The notes under the pieces are model-generated. The model saw only the letters and a list, made by a program, of their open reading frames with translations. It had not been told where the DNA came from and ran no database searches. From Ureibacillus chungkukjangi (GTDB taxonomy: Bacteria > Bacillota > Bacilli > Bacillales_A > Planococcaceae), in NCBI RefSeq assembly GCF_003217295.1, contig NZ_QJTJ01000013.1:33320-97319 (forward strand): a DNA stretch of 64,000 nucleotides, written 5' to 3'. Below are positions 29,250 through 37,929 of the stretch, in pieces (position 1 is the stretch's first letter; every line of letters starts with the position of its first letter). A program made the position numbers and the translations under genes.

Positions 29250-31181
29250 TTATTCTCTCACATAAGCGATATAACGCCATCTTATCAAATTAAAATAAAT
29301 AATTTCAATAATAACTAAGAAGACAAAGGCAAATACAACCTCTTTTACAATGGACACATTTACGAAGTTTTTCATGATATTTTGTAAGGCGAAAAACGCA
29401 AATAGACTGTGGCAGAGCGCAACTCCCCACGGCAAAAAGAATTGAGGAAATAAAAGCTTGGTTACTAAGGATTTTAACTCTGAATTGGAAATCCCCATCC
29501 GTTTTAATACATCAAATTTCTTCTTCTCTGCCTCTAAGTTCGTGTGCAATCTAAAGTAAATAAAGCTACCTGCTGCCAGTAAAAAGACAGCTGCTACTAA
29601 AAGCCCAACCAGTGTAAATAAGGAATAGGTTGATAATATATAAGAATAATTTAATCCCGCATTTTCAAAATAATAAGGCAATGTGTACTTTTCTTTTACA
29701 TACTCTTCAGCTACCTCTTGTTGAATGGGGACGCCCACATCCTCTGCTTCTATCCACTGTGGGATATCAAAAGTAAACAAATGATAGCCAGGCTCATACT
29801 GTGGAGAATTTCTATACGGTCTTACTAATCTTCTAAAGTCAACATCGCTAACAATTATTGAATTCAAGCTAACAATAGAAGAAGGGAAAATTAGCTCTGG
29901 ATATACTTGATCAATCGTAATCCTTACGTTATTTTCAAGCAAAACAGTCTCTACCTTTTTCTTTGCTAGCTCTTTAATAGAATCCTTTGAATAGGGAATA
30001 AACATTGATTCCCCTCTAGACAAACGAACCATCGGATAGCCATAAGAAAACAGTAAATTATTAATATCGGACTCTTTAAACACCTCTACTTCAAAGTTAG
30101 TAAAGGAGGATGTCTGTTTCAATACCGTAAATCGAGTTAAATGATAGGATAACCCCTTCTCCTCCAGCTCCGTAATAAGCGAAGAAATATGCTCATGTTC
30201 CATTGGATTATCAATATGCCCTTTGTAAATTAACCCTAAAGGATTTAACTTATCATATTGAGAGGTATAGGAAGATAACGTAGCAAGTAATCCAATAGAT
30301 AAGAATGCCAGTGTTGTGACAATGGTCATAACAAAAAACATTTTCCCATTATTTTTCAAGATAAAGGTTTGCTCTGCCGTTGGAAGCATTCTAGATTTTT
30401 TCCAATATAAGAATCTTTTATTTTTTATTTTATCGACAACATACTGAGTCGTATCGGTAAAGAACAAATACGTGCCAACAGCTATTAACAGGGGGATAAA
30501 CACGGAAAAGATAATCATATTAGATCTCGTAGTTAACAATGCCAGTCCATAACCACTAAGAATAAAGACAATGCCAAGAATCGCTTTTCTTTTCGTAAAA
30601 TCCACATCTATTTGAATATTTTTGTAGCCATTTAGCAAATCAATAACCTTTTTCTCAGGCGATAAATGGACGCTAAATAACGAAATAAGAATAAAGGCAC
30701 TAAAATAGACTGCTGTCGTTAATAAAAACGGCTCCCATGAAAGATATAGAGGTAAATCCTCCAGCATCAAAATTTCACGGACAATCATAAAGAAGAATTT
30801 CGAGAAAGCGTACCCGAAAATAATACCGAGTACAATCGATATAAAACCAATAATAATCGTTTCTAAAAAGACCATTCTCGTAAGCTGTTTTCTTTCCATC
30901 CCTAGATGAATTAAAATGGCAAATTCCTTTGCTCTTGCCTCTAAAAACGCCTTCATCGAATAAAAAATAAAGAACCACGAAAAGACTACTAAGGTGATTT
31001 CGGCTACTACCATCCATATAATCGGCACATTTCCTAAAAATCCATTTTCGATTTCAGGGTGAAACATTAACATGGAGTATATAAAAAATACTAATACTGA
31101 AAAGAAGCTTGCCATAAAAAATGCCGCGTAAATCCGGATATTTCGAATGACGTTACGGTAAGCGAATTGATGAAAGGTCAC
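29250..31181 (-). CDS. Bce-type ABC transporter permease (FtsX-like)
   Basis: 643-residue permease with the BceB architecture: ten predicted membrane segments and one large extracellular domain of about 200 residues between segments 7 and 8 (about residues 310-515). The two FtsX blocks are visible around residues 55-160 and 530-640 (LLVAAVFLLAAGSFIYFRLH, EKKKFDVLKRMGISNSELKSL). Such permeases sense and protect against cell-wall-active peptides. Start is GTG (31179-31181) with GGAGG eight bases before it, overlapping the ATPase gene by 29 bases. Last gene of a four-gene unit. Confidence 0.93.
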   Translation of the reverse strand: MTFHQFAYRNVIRNIRIYAAFFMASFFSVLVFFIYSMLMFHPEIENGFLGNVPIIWMVVAEITLVVFSWFFIFYSMKAFLEARAKEFAILIHLGMERKQLTRMVFLETIIIGFISIVLGIIFGYAFSKFFFMIVREILMLEDLPLYLSWEPFLLTTAVYFSAFILISLFSVHLSPEKKVIDLLNGYKNIQIDVDFTKRKAILGIVFILSGYGLALLTTRSNMIIFSVFIPLLIAVGTYLFFTDTTQYVVDKIKNKRFLYWKKSRMLPTAEQTFILKNNGKMFFVMTIVTTLAFLSIGLLATLSSYTSQYDKLNPLGLIYKGHIDNPMEHEHISSLITELEEKGLSYHLTRFTVLKQTSSFTNFEVEVFKESDINNLLFSYGYPMVRLSRGESMFIPYSKDSIKELAKKKVETVLLENNVRITIDQVYPELIFPSSIVSLNSIIVSDVDFRRLVRPYRNSPQYEPGYHLFTFDIPQWIEAEDVGVPIQQEVAEEYVKEKYTLPYYFENAGLNYSYILSTYSLFTLVGLLVAAVFLLAAGSFIYFRLHTNLEAEKKKFDVLKRMGISNSELKSLVTKLLFPQFFLPWGVALCHSLFAFFALQNIMKNFVNVSIVKEVVFAFVFLVIIEIIYFNLIRWRYIAYVRE

Positions 31182-31929
31182 CTACTTGTCCTCCTCCTAA
31201 TAAACTAAGCACATTTAGTATTCGTTGGAAAAACGTTTGGCGTCTGTCGTCTCGATGAATCTCATTGAAAAACTCGCCATCTTTTATAAACAGCACTCGA
31301 TCACAAAAGCTTGCAGCGATTGGATCATGGGTTACCATAATGATGGTTGCCTGCTTTTCTTTATTTATTTTGCTTAACAGCTCGAGCACTTCTCGGGAGT
31401 TGTTTGAATCTAAATTTCCGGTTGGTTCATCAGCTAGAATAATTGCCGGTTCATGAATAAGTGCTCTTGCAATTGCTACTCTTTGTGCCTGCCCACCTGA
31501 AATTTCGTTTGGTCTTTTATGTAAAATTGTTGTTAAATCAAGTCTTTCAGCTAACACCGATAATCGCTCCTCCATCACCTTTACCGGCTTTTGGTCTAAC
31601 GTTAAAGGGAGAACTATATTTTCTTCCACTGTCAGCATTGGCAATAAATTAAAATCCTGAAATACAAAGCCAAGCTCTCGTCTTCTAAAATAAGCAAGCT
31701 CTGTACGATTTAAATTTTGAGGCTTAATATCATTGAAAATAATCTCGCCTGACGTAGGACGGTCAATCGTCGTTATAAGATTTAATAGGGTTGATTTCCC
31801 ACTTCCAGAAGGGCCCATTATAGCTAAAAATTCACCCTTATCAACCTCAAAGGAAAGCTGATTTAAGGCGCGATTTGTCACTTTTCCTTCATATACCTTT
31901 GTCACATCTTGAACTTTTAAAATAGACAT
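31153..31929 (-). CDS. Bce-type ABC transporter ATP-binding protein
   Basis: 258-residue ABC ATPase of the MacB/BceA type. Walker A GPSGSGKST near residue 40, Q-loop VFQDFNLLPMLTVEENI, signature SGGQAQRVAIARAL, Walker B ILADEPTG and H-loop MVTHDP are intact. An unusual C-terminal extension of about 30 residues (RRQTFFQRILNVLSLLGGGQ) overlaps the permease start. ATG of MSILKVQDVTK has GAGGG eight bases upstream. It powers the permease encoded next. Confidence 0.94.
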   Translation of the reverse strand: MSILKVQDVTKVYEGKVTNRALNQLSFEVDKGEFLAIMGPSGSGKSTLLNLITTIDRPTSGEIIFNDIKPQNLNRTELAYFRRRELGFVFQDFNLLPMLTVEENIVLPLTLDQKPVKVMEERLSVLAERLDLTTILHKRPNEISGGQAQRVAIARALIHEPAIILADEPTGNLDSNNSREVLELLSKINKEKQATIIMVTHDPIAASFCDRVLFIKDGEFFNEIHRDDRRQTFFQRILNVLSLLGGGQVGDLSSIRLP

Positions 31930-31979
31930 CGCTTCATCCCTCTTCAACTTTTAGTCTGCTCTTATAAGGAGGCTTATGA

Positions 31980-32960
31980 TCAATGAAATGTAAGAATAAT
32001 AGTCGTTCCTAGGCCTACCTCTGATTCAATTTCAAATTTATGCCCTAGCTTTTCACAAATTTCGCTAGCCAGGTATAAGCCCATTCCTGTAGATTCGCCG
32101 GTTTTACGCCCATTTTCTCCAGTGAAGAACGCCTTTGTTACTCGCGTTAAATCCGATTTAGGTATTCCAATTCCTTCGTCTCGAATCGTTAACTTTACCT
32201 CTGAATCGATTTTCGTTGCTGTCACAAAAATCCGTTTATTCTGCTCAAATGTGTACTTAACAGCATTCGTTATAAATTGTCCTAGTATAAAGGTTAACCA
32301 TTTTGAATCGCTGGCAACGACTAAATCCTCGTCAATATGCATCTCAGGGAAAACACGATTTGTAATAAATAAACGCTTATTTTCGTTGATAGTTGCATTT
32401 ACAATTTGCTTTAGATACACCTGCTCAATCTGCATATCATCCTCAAACTTTTCAAGTCGCGCATTCATCAAAACCATATCAAGACCTCTTTTTATGCGAT
32501 CCACCTCTTCCTGTACACTTTTCTTATCAAGAGGCGCCTCCTCCTGCAATAATAATTCCAAAACTGAAACAGGCGTTTTCATTTGGTGGATCCATTGATT
32601 TAGAAATTTCTCTTGTCGGTTCTGCGAGGCGTAAAGTACCTGTACCTCATGCTGATAAACTCGGTACAGCTCGTGGAAATAGCTTTCAGTTTGAATATGC
32701 TCAGAGGACTTTGCATTTTTTTGTAAGGCATCCTCCATTGTATTTGGCAGCTGAGTGATTTTTTTAAGATAGCTTTGTCGTCTAATATAGCGAAATCCTA
32801 AAAACGAAACAATGAGAATTAAGCTTATAATCATTGTGTAAATTGCTGTATTTATATTTCGGAAGCCATCTAGCCAATATAGCGACATAATAAATAGCAC
32901 AACAATCACTTCAAAAATTACGAAAGCGATATGCTCCTTTATAAATAACTTTAAGCCCAT
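31980..32960 (-). CDS. Intramembrane-sensing histidine kinase (BceS-like)
   Basis: 326-residue sensor kinase. Two N-terminal membrane helices (about residues 10-58) are separated by only a few residues, so it has no extracellular sensor domain and probably reads the state of the ABC transporter. The phospho-acceptor His is in NQWIHQMKTPVSVLELL; the ATPase domain has N box FITNAVKYTFEQNKRIFV, G1 DEGIGIPKSDL and G2 GESTGMGLYLA. Its ATG shares the A of the response-regulator TGA stop, with GGAGG seven bases before it. Confidence 0.94.
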   Translation of the reverse strand: MGLKLFIKEHIAFVIFEVIVVLFIMSLYWLDGFRNINTAIYTMIISLILIVSFLGFRYIRRQSYLKKITQLPNTMEDALQKNAKSSEHIQTESYFHELYRVYQHEVQVLYASQNRQEKFLNQWIHQMKTPVSVLELLLQEEAPLDKKSVQEEVDRIKRGLDMVLMNARLEKFEDDMQIEQVYLKQIVNATINENKRLFITNRVFPEMHIDEDLVVASDSKWLTFILGQFITNAVKYTFEQNKRIFVTATKIDSEVKLTIRDEGIGIPKSDLTRVTKAFFTGENGRKTGESTGMGLYLASEICEKLGHKFEIESEVGLGTTIILTFH

Positions 32961-33664
32961 CACTGTTCCTCCGAGTTGAGCACAAAGCGATAGCCTGCTC
33001 CGCGAACGGTTTCAATAACAGAATGAACCCCGTAATCCGCCAGCTTTTTCCGTACTCTTGTCATGTTCACATTCAATGTATTTTCATCTACAAATGCTTG
33101 GTCGTCCCATAGCTCTTCTAATAATTTCTCACGAGAAACGACTTTTGGAGCTTGTCCCATAAGTAAATCTAAAATGATACATTCCTTCTTTTGCAGCGGA
33201 ATCTCAATATCTTTTTTATGCAATTCCATACGTTCAAGATAGAGTGTTAGCTGCCCCAGGGCAATCGTTCTTTCCTCTTGTCTTGAGGAGTATTCTCCGT
33301 ATGTTCTTCTAAGGTGACTACGAATTTTGGCTAAGACAATTTCATAGTTGAACGGCTTTGTTATAAAATCATCCCCACCATTTTCTAAGGCAAAAATTTG
33401 ATCCATTTCGCCTGAGCGAGCTGATATAAAGATGATCGGGCATTTCGTATGCTGTCTTAACTGTCTGCACCAATAGTACCCATCATAAGAAGGTAAATTT
33501 ATATCTAACAGTATGAGATGAGGTGCAAAGGCAATAATCTCCTCCACAATCCCCTCAAAGTTTTTAACTATTTCAACCTCATATTGATATTTTCTTAATG
33601 TATCTGCTAAAAGAGAGGCGATTTTTTGATCGTCCTCAACAATAAAAATCCGAGTAGTTTCCAT
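32960..33664 (-). CDS. OmpR-family response regulator (BceR-like)
   Basis: 234-residue regulator. Receiver domain: acidic pair in IFIVEDDQKIA, phospho-acceptor Asp in LILLDINLPSYDG, Lys in ITKPFNYE. The C-terminal winged-helix DNA-binding domain starts near residue 130 and ends VIETVRGAGYRFVLN. First gene of the regulator-kinase-ATPase-permease unit, the usual order for Bce modules. The ATG at 33662-33664 has GGGGG seven bases upstream. In B. subtilis such regulators activate their own transporter genes, but I could not identify a binding repeat upstream here. Confidence 0.94.
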   Translation of the reverse strand: METTRIFIVEDDQKIASLLADTLRKYQYEVEIVKNFEGIVEEIIAFAPHLILLDINLPSYDGYYWCRQLRQHTKCPIIFISARSGEMDQIFALENGGDDFITKPFNYEIVLAKIRSHLRRTYGEYSSRQEERTIALGQLTLYLERMELHKKDIEIPLQKKECIILDLLMGQAPKVVSREKLLEELWDDQAFVDENTLNVNMTRVRKKLADYGVHSVIETVRGAGYRFVLNSEEQ

Positions 33665-33803
33665 TTTCATTCCCCCATTCTTCTTTTGGAATGCTGTTAT
33701 ATTTTTTTCAGATTGGCATCTGTTAATATTTGATACTGCAACATTTCACACTACTATAACAGTGTATCAAAAAAGAGGTACACCTTAAACAACAGACCCG
33801 AGA

Positions 33804-33845
33804 AATAAAAAAAATCAACTCGAGCTAAATATCCGAGTTGATTTT
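33804..33845 (-). terminator. Terminator after lplJ
   Basis: Perfect 12-bp stem AAAATCAACTCG (33811-33822) and CGAGTTGATTTT (33834-33845), with a T-rich run (TTTTTTTTATT) following on the minus strand. Confidence 0.85.
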
Positions 33846-33877
33846 AAAGTTTATAAGAGCTTAAAACTGAGTAGTTT

Positions 33878-34879
33878 TTAATAAATTAATTTCAGGAAAT
33901 CTTCTTTCGTAACAGCACCAAAATAATGTGTTGTATCAATCACTTCGATTGCTTGTCCAATACTTGTACGATCATATTTCACACCAATTAATAGTTTCTC
34001 AATATCACTAACATCCCCAACACCAAAGAAATCACCAAAGATTTTAATTTCCTCAATAATCCCTTTATTAACCTCTAGGCGAATATCGATGCCACCAGAA
34101 GGGAATCGATTTGTTTTTTGAATGTTGAAGCGTGGGGACTTCCCAAAGTTCCATTCCCATTTTTGATAACGGTCCTCTGAAATCTCGTGTATTTTTTTCC
34201 AGTCCTCATCCGTTAACTCGTAGTATTGAATCTTGTCTTCCCCACCAAAAATCGATTTTAAAATTTCCATCCGGAATTCTTCAATCGACATCGGTTCCTT
34301 CAGGTAGTCCGAAATATTCCCTACACGTGATCGAACAGATTTAATGCCCTTCGATTCTATCTTGTCCTTTTTCACTTTTAAAGAAGAAACAACTGCATCT
34401 ACATCTGTTTTGAACATTAGTGTACCATGACTGAACATGCGTCCACGAGTAGAGTATTGTGCATTCCCAGAAACTTTTTTACCCTCTGCTAAAATATCAT
34501 TACGCCCTGAAAGCTCTGCATTAACACCTAATTTCCCCAATGCATCTACAACAGGCTGCGTGAACTTCTTATAATTGTGGAAGCTGTTTCCGTCATCCTT
34601 TGTTAAAAAGCTGAAATTCAAATTATTCAGATCGTGGTATACAGCTCCCCCACCTGATAGGCGTCTTACAACAATGATCCCATTGTCTTCAACATAATCT
34701 GTATTAATTTCTTCGATTGTGTTTTGATTTTTTCCGATGATAATCGATGGCTGATTGATATAGAACAGTAAAAAATCGTCCTTTTCAATATCCATATTTC
34801 TAAGTATGAATTCTTCAATTGCTAAATTTATGCGTGGGTCAGTAATCCCCTTGTTATCAATAAAATACACTTTCTTCAC
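33878..34879 (-). CDS. lplJ: Lipoate-protein ligase
   Basis: 333-residue enzyme that activates free lipoate with ATP and attaches it to lipoyl domains such as E2 and GcvH. The lipoate-binding RRLSGGGAVYHDLNNLNFSF is near residue 75, the catalytic Lys in GKKVSGNAQY near 135, and an accessory C-terminal domain starts near 245. Length fits LplJ/LplA rather than the transferases LipM/LipL. In B. subtilis it neighbours yhfH, as it does here. Monocistronic with its own terminator. Confidence 0.95.
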   Translation of the reverse strand: MKKVYFIDNKGITDPRINLAIEEFILRNMDIEKDDFLLFYINQPSIIIGKNQNTIEEINTDYVEDNGIIVVRRLSGGGAVYHDLNNLNFSFLTKDDGNSFHNYKKFTQPVVDALGKLGVNAELSGRNDILAEGKKVSGNAQYSTRGRMFSHGTLMFKTDVDAVVSSLKVKKDKIESKGIKSVRSRVGNISDYLKEPMSIEEFRMEILKSIFGGEDKIQYYELTDEDWKKIHEISEDRYQKWEWNFGKSPRFNIQKTNRFPSGGIDIRLEVNKGIIEEIKIFGDFFGVGDVSDIEKLLIGVKYDRTSIGQAIEVIDTTHYFGAVTKEDFLKLIY

Positions 34880-35038
34880 TCCTCTATAGGCTCTATTTTA
34901 CACGAAAATAGTAGAAAATCACGCTTTATGCAAGGAAGTGATTATATGGGATTTTCGCTTTGTGTGAAAACGCTTTTCTCTAGCTTTATAGGCATTGATA
35001 CCGTTTTCTGAAATATTTATTTTTTATTGGAAAAAGGG

Positions 35039-35067
35039 TTGACGAACGCAAACTGTTATAATACAAT
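35039..35067 (+). promoter_or_regulatory. Sigma-A promoter of the yhfH gene
   Basis: TTGACG (35039-35044), 17-bp spacer, TACAAT (35062-35067). An alternative extended -10, TGTTATAAT, overlaps it at 35054-35062. The start codon of yhfH follows 53 bases later. Confidence 0.6.
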
Positions 35068-35119
35068 GAAAATAATTAAATCAGTAATATAACAGATATC
35101 CAAAAGGAGGGGCGAACGC

Positions 35120-35245
35120 ATGTTAGAAAACGTTGTTGAGTTTTTCAAGAATTTACCTGACAAAGTATGTGTACAATGTGGAGATAAGATTGAAGAACAA
35201 AGCGAATGCTACAGCAGCAATTGCGAAAAATGTAACGCTCTATAG
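35120..35245 (+). CDS. yhfH: YhfH-family small zinc-ribbon-like protein
   Basis: A 41-residue protein beginning MLENVVEFFKNLPDKVCVQC and ending NCEKCNAL. Four cysteines in two C-x2-C pairs (CVQC and CEKC), plus one extra, suggest a zinc knuckle. Start ATG has AAGGAGGGG upstream. It is too short for ordinary gene calls but has ribosome site, promoter and terminator of its own. Function unknown; B. subtilis has the same gene beside its lipoate ligase. Confidence 0.88.
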   Translation: MLENVVEFFKNLPDKVCVQCGDKIEEQSECYSSNCEKCNAL

Positions 35246-35325
35246 TCGTCGTCAGTCGTTTTATTATTGATTTTTGGAACCTCAACTAAGAATAGTTGAA
35301 CCTATAAGTAAACCGCTTACAAGCT

Positions 35326-35362
35326 AACCCCTCAAAGCTCGCTCAAGTTTTGAGGGGTTTTT
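35326..35362 (+). terminator. Terminator after yhfH
   Basis: Stem AACCCCTCAAA (35326-35336) with TTTGAGGGGTT (35348-35358), loop of 11, followed by TTTTC. Confidence 0.85.
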
Positions 35363-35369
35363 CGTTGTC

Positions 35370-35625
35370 TGTATGTGAAATGCGACTACTACTTGATTGA
35401 AACGGGTTTTATCCCCTTATGAAACTCACTTTTGGGACGATTACTTCTCGTAATGAGTTTCATCCATTCTATGAAACTCACTTTGAACTCGATTGCATCC
35501 CGTTACGCGCTTCATCTCTACTATGAAACTCACTTTGTGCTCCTCCTATGAAACTCACTCCGAGCTCGATTACCTCCCGTAACGCGTTTTATCCTCCTTA
35601 TGAAACTCATCTTCTGACGTTTCTT
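35370..35625. repeat. 52-bp intergenic repeat array
   Basis: TATGAAACTCA recurs at 35418, 35470, 35522, 35547 and 35599, that is spacings 52, 52, 25 and 52. A full unit runs TATGAAACTCACTTT, then a variable part, then CTCGATTACCTCCCGTAACG, then a reversed TTTCATCC-like end, so units have internal inverted symmetry (GAAACTCA ... TGAGTTTC in unit 1). The short third unit lacks the distal half. A decayed unit precedes the array from about 35370. No coding frame is supported. Confidence 0.8.
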
Positions 35626-35655
35626 CGCTCTGCGTAATTTTTAAAACAACCGAAT

Positions 35656-35695
35656 TTAAAAACAGGTGAAGAAAACGACTCGTTTTCCTCACCTG
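35656..35695 (-). terminator. Terminator after the His-rich lipoprotein gene
   Basis: Fifteen-base stem CAGGTGAAGAAAACG (35663-35677) with CGTTTTCCTCACCTG (35681-35695), one mismatch, then TTTTTAAA on the minus strand. The terminator of the HAD gene at 58.9 kb is similar in sequence, and both border the same kind of repeat. Confidence 0.85.
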
Positions 35696-35722
35696 CTTAC
35701 ATAGGCACTACCCTACTTTTTA

Positions 35723-36271
35723 TTAATGCTCGTGCTCACTGTCATTTTGCTCGTCATGCTCTCCGTGCTCGGAATGTTCTTCACCTTCTGAAGAATCTCC
35801 GTGACCTTCCATGTTCATGTCCATTGACTCATCGCTATTGTCCTCTTTGACTTGGCTCATGTCTGGGTTGCCAACGATGATTTGTTGTTTTGGCATGATG
35901 TGGAGCCCGCGTGCTGTTGTGTGGGCATACATGTAGTACACGCCATCATGATCGAAGGTTGTTTCGGCTTTATAGACACCATCTGCATCTAGCTTGCCCT
36001 CTATTTTTTGTGCTTCTTCTCGGTAGCCTGATTCCCAAACCTCGAATTCTACAGCTTCTGCGTCATTTACATCCTCTTTATTTTGAGAAACATGAGCTGC
36101 TAGTTCTACTGGTTCGTTAACAACTACCTCCTCTGGTGTTAGAATATGCACGATGACCTCCAATGCAGCTACATCTACTGGTTCTTCATTTGTATCTACT
36201 TCATGGTCATTGGAAGCACAACCCATTAATAATACTGGCACTGCTACAATACTTAGTAACCATTTTTTCAT
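35723..36271 (-). CDS. YtkA-like domain lipoprotein with histidine-rich tail
   Basis: 182-residue secreted lipoprotein. The signal peptide ends in the lipobox VPVLLMGC (Cys18). Residues about 35-140 form an Ig-like YtkA domain (VNEPVELAAHVSQNKEDVND, GVYKAETTFDHDGVYYMYAH). The last 45 residues are acidic and rich in His and Met (MNMEGHGD, HSEHGEHDEQNDSEHEH), a composition typical of metal binding, perhaps copper. ATG is preceded by GGAGGAAATAT. Function unknown; a metal storage or delivery role is inference. Confidence 0.85.
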   Translation of the reverse strand: MKKWLLSIVAVPVLLMGCASNDHEVDTNEEPVDVAALEVIVHILTPEEVVVNEPVELAAHVSQNKEDVNDAEAVEFEVWESGYREEAQKIEGKLDADGVYKAETTFDHDGVYYMYAHTTARGLHIMPKQQIIVGNPDMSQVKEDNSDESMDMNMEGHGDSSEGEEHSEHGEHDEQNDSEHEH

Positions 36272-36453
36272 ATATATTTCCTCCATCGCTTATGTAATGC
36301 TAATCTTTGGTTTTCCCCTCATTATCTTAGTCAAAATGGGAATGTTTGAACCATCTTAGTATACCGTACTCATGTAAAAATAATATCGATAAAATTGTGA
36401 ACTAATTCTGCCTAACTATTTTCAACTACCTAGGCTCCCACTCGCAATACAAA

Positions 36454-36487
36454 AAGGAGCTACCCTATTATTCATAAGGAGCTCCTT
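36454..36487 (-). terminator. Terminator after hemY
   Basis: Perfect 8-bp stem AAGGAGCT (36454-36461) and AGCTCCTT (36480-36487) with an 18-base loop, followed by TTTTTG on the minus strand. Confidence 0.7.
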
Positions 36488-36491
36488 CTCA

Positions 36492-37910
36492 TCAAGCATA
36501 TTGTAATTCAAACATTTCCTTTAATAACTCGTCAGCAATACTCTTTCCTTGGGTAACACAGTCTGGAACGCTTATTCCATCATAAGAGCTACCTACTAGC
36601 TTAACATTAGGGAAATCAGTATGTAACTGCTGCTTCATTACTTCCATACGTTCGTCATGGCCAACAGTGTATTGTGGCATTGATTCCTTCCAGCGTGAAA
36701 CAACTGTAAATACAGGAGCTGTTTCTAAGCCAATTGCTTTTTCGAGATCCTGCAATACTGTTTTTTCAATATCGCTATCTGAAAGCTCCACAATGGCTTC
36801 ATCTCCAACACGACCGATGTATACACGTAGCAAATCGTAGCCAGCTGGTGCAACATCATTCCATTTATGATTACACCATGTACACGTTGTTATAGCAAAG
36901 TCACTATTTCTTGAAACAAAAAAGTTCATGGCGTCCTTATACTTTTTGGCTTCTCCCTGTTTAAACGCCAGCGTAACCGTTGCAATTGTTGCATATTGCA
37001 TTTTCGGCAACTCATCTAATAAGCCGGAATGATCGAGTACCTCTTTGGCTGCATTAAACGGCGTTGTCATAATAACTGCATCACATTTAATAGGTGCAAT
37101 ATTGTTCGTATAAATTTGAACAGACCCATCATTCAATCGATCAATGGATTCTACCTTTACACCCTTTAATATTGAATTTGGAGATAAATGTGATGCCAGG
37201 GTTTCAATAAGTGTTTCTAAACCATTTTGGAACGTTTGATATGTTTCAATATGATCATTTCTTAATGCTTCCCCTGATTTCTTTAAACCAAGGATTAAAC
37301 TCCGATGTTGTTTCTCAAGTTGATAAAACTGAGGAAACATTGACTTAATGCTCAAATGGTCAATATCTCCCGCAAACGTCCCTGCAAGTAACGGTTCAAC
37401 TAAGTTTTCTACAACCTCTTTACCAAAACGACGTCTGAAGAAGTCACCAATTGGCTCATCTTCATCTTCTTTTGTTTTCGGTAACAGTAAATCTCCTGCA
37501 GCACGAAGCTTACCACTTAAAGAAAATAAACCAGAAGTAATGAATGAAGAGACATCAAGAGCCCCACCAAATGCTAATAGATTTGGAATAGGGTGCAAAT
37601 TACTACCTACCGCTACAAAGGTGCGCCCATCGTTATTCGGAACCAGCTGTTGTTCGATACCAAGATCCTGCGCTAGATCGCGGACACTATTTTTATAGTC
37701 TAAAAAGGATTCTGGACCTCTTTCCACGATAAATCCATCTTTGCGTAAAGTTTGGATTTTACCTCCTAAACGTAAGGATGCTTCGATTAAAACAACATCC
37801 ACTGGCAGATTGTTCTGCTGTGCTATTCTTTGTAAATAGTATGCTGCTGTTAATCCAGTGACTCCACCACCTATTACAGCAACTTTTCGTCTCTCCTGAG
37901 TCACCCTCAT
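36492..37910 (-). CDS. hemY: Coproporphyrinogen III oxidase (HemY type)
   Basis: FAD enzyme of 472 residues related to protoporphyrinogen oxidase. In Firmicutes HemY oxidises coproporphyrinogen III to coproporphyrin III. The dinucleotide motif VAVIGGGVTGLTAAYYL is near the N-terminus, followed by GGKIQTLRKDGFIVERGPESFL and the C-terminal KLVGSSYDGISVPDCVTQGKSI. The ATG of MRVTQERRK is preferred since AGGAAG lies four to five bases before it. It follows hemH directly; hemE-hemH-hemY form one operon of the coproporphyrin-dependent haem pathway. Confidence 0.95.
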   Translation of the reverse strand: MRVTQERRKVAVIGGGVTGLTAAYYLQRIAQQNNLPVDVVLIEASLRLGGKIQTLRKDGFIVERGPESFLDYKNSVRDLAQDLGIEQQLVPNNDGRTFVAVGSNLHPIPNLLAFGGALDVSSFITSGLFSLSGKLRAAGDLLLPKTKEDEDEPIGDFFRRRFGKEVVENLVEPLLAGTFAGDIDHLSIKSMFPQFYQLEKQHRSLILGLKKSGEALRNDHIETYQTFQNGLETLIETLASHLSPNSILKGVKVESIDRLNDGSVQIYTNNIAPIKCDAVIMTTPFNAAKEVLDHSGLLDELPKMQYATIATVTLAFKQGEAKKYKDAMNFFVSRNSDFAITTCTWCNHKWNDVAPAGYDLLRVYIGRVGDEAIVELSDSDIEKTVLQDLEKAIGLETAPVFTVVSRWKESMPQYTVGHDERMEVMKQQLHTDFPNVKLVGSSYDGISVPDCVTQGKSIADELLKEMFELQYA

Positions 37911-37929
37911 CACACTTCCTACATTCATT

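Noticed and set aside
32122..32758. Two overlapping plus-strand frames opposite the sensor kinase
   Set aside because: They read the complement of the H-box and ATPase domain of the kinase; no start signals.
35418..35625. CRISPR array
   Set aside because: The spacing is regular, but the whole 52-bp unit is similar, including what would be spacers; there are no cas genes, and one unit is half length.
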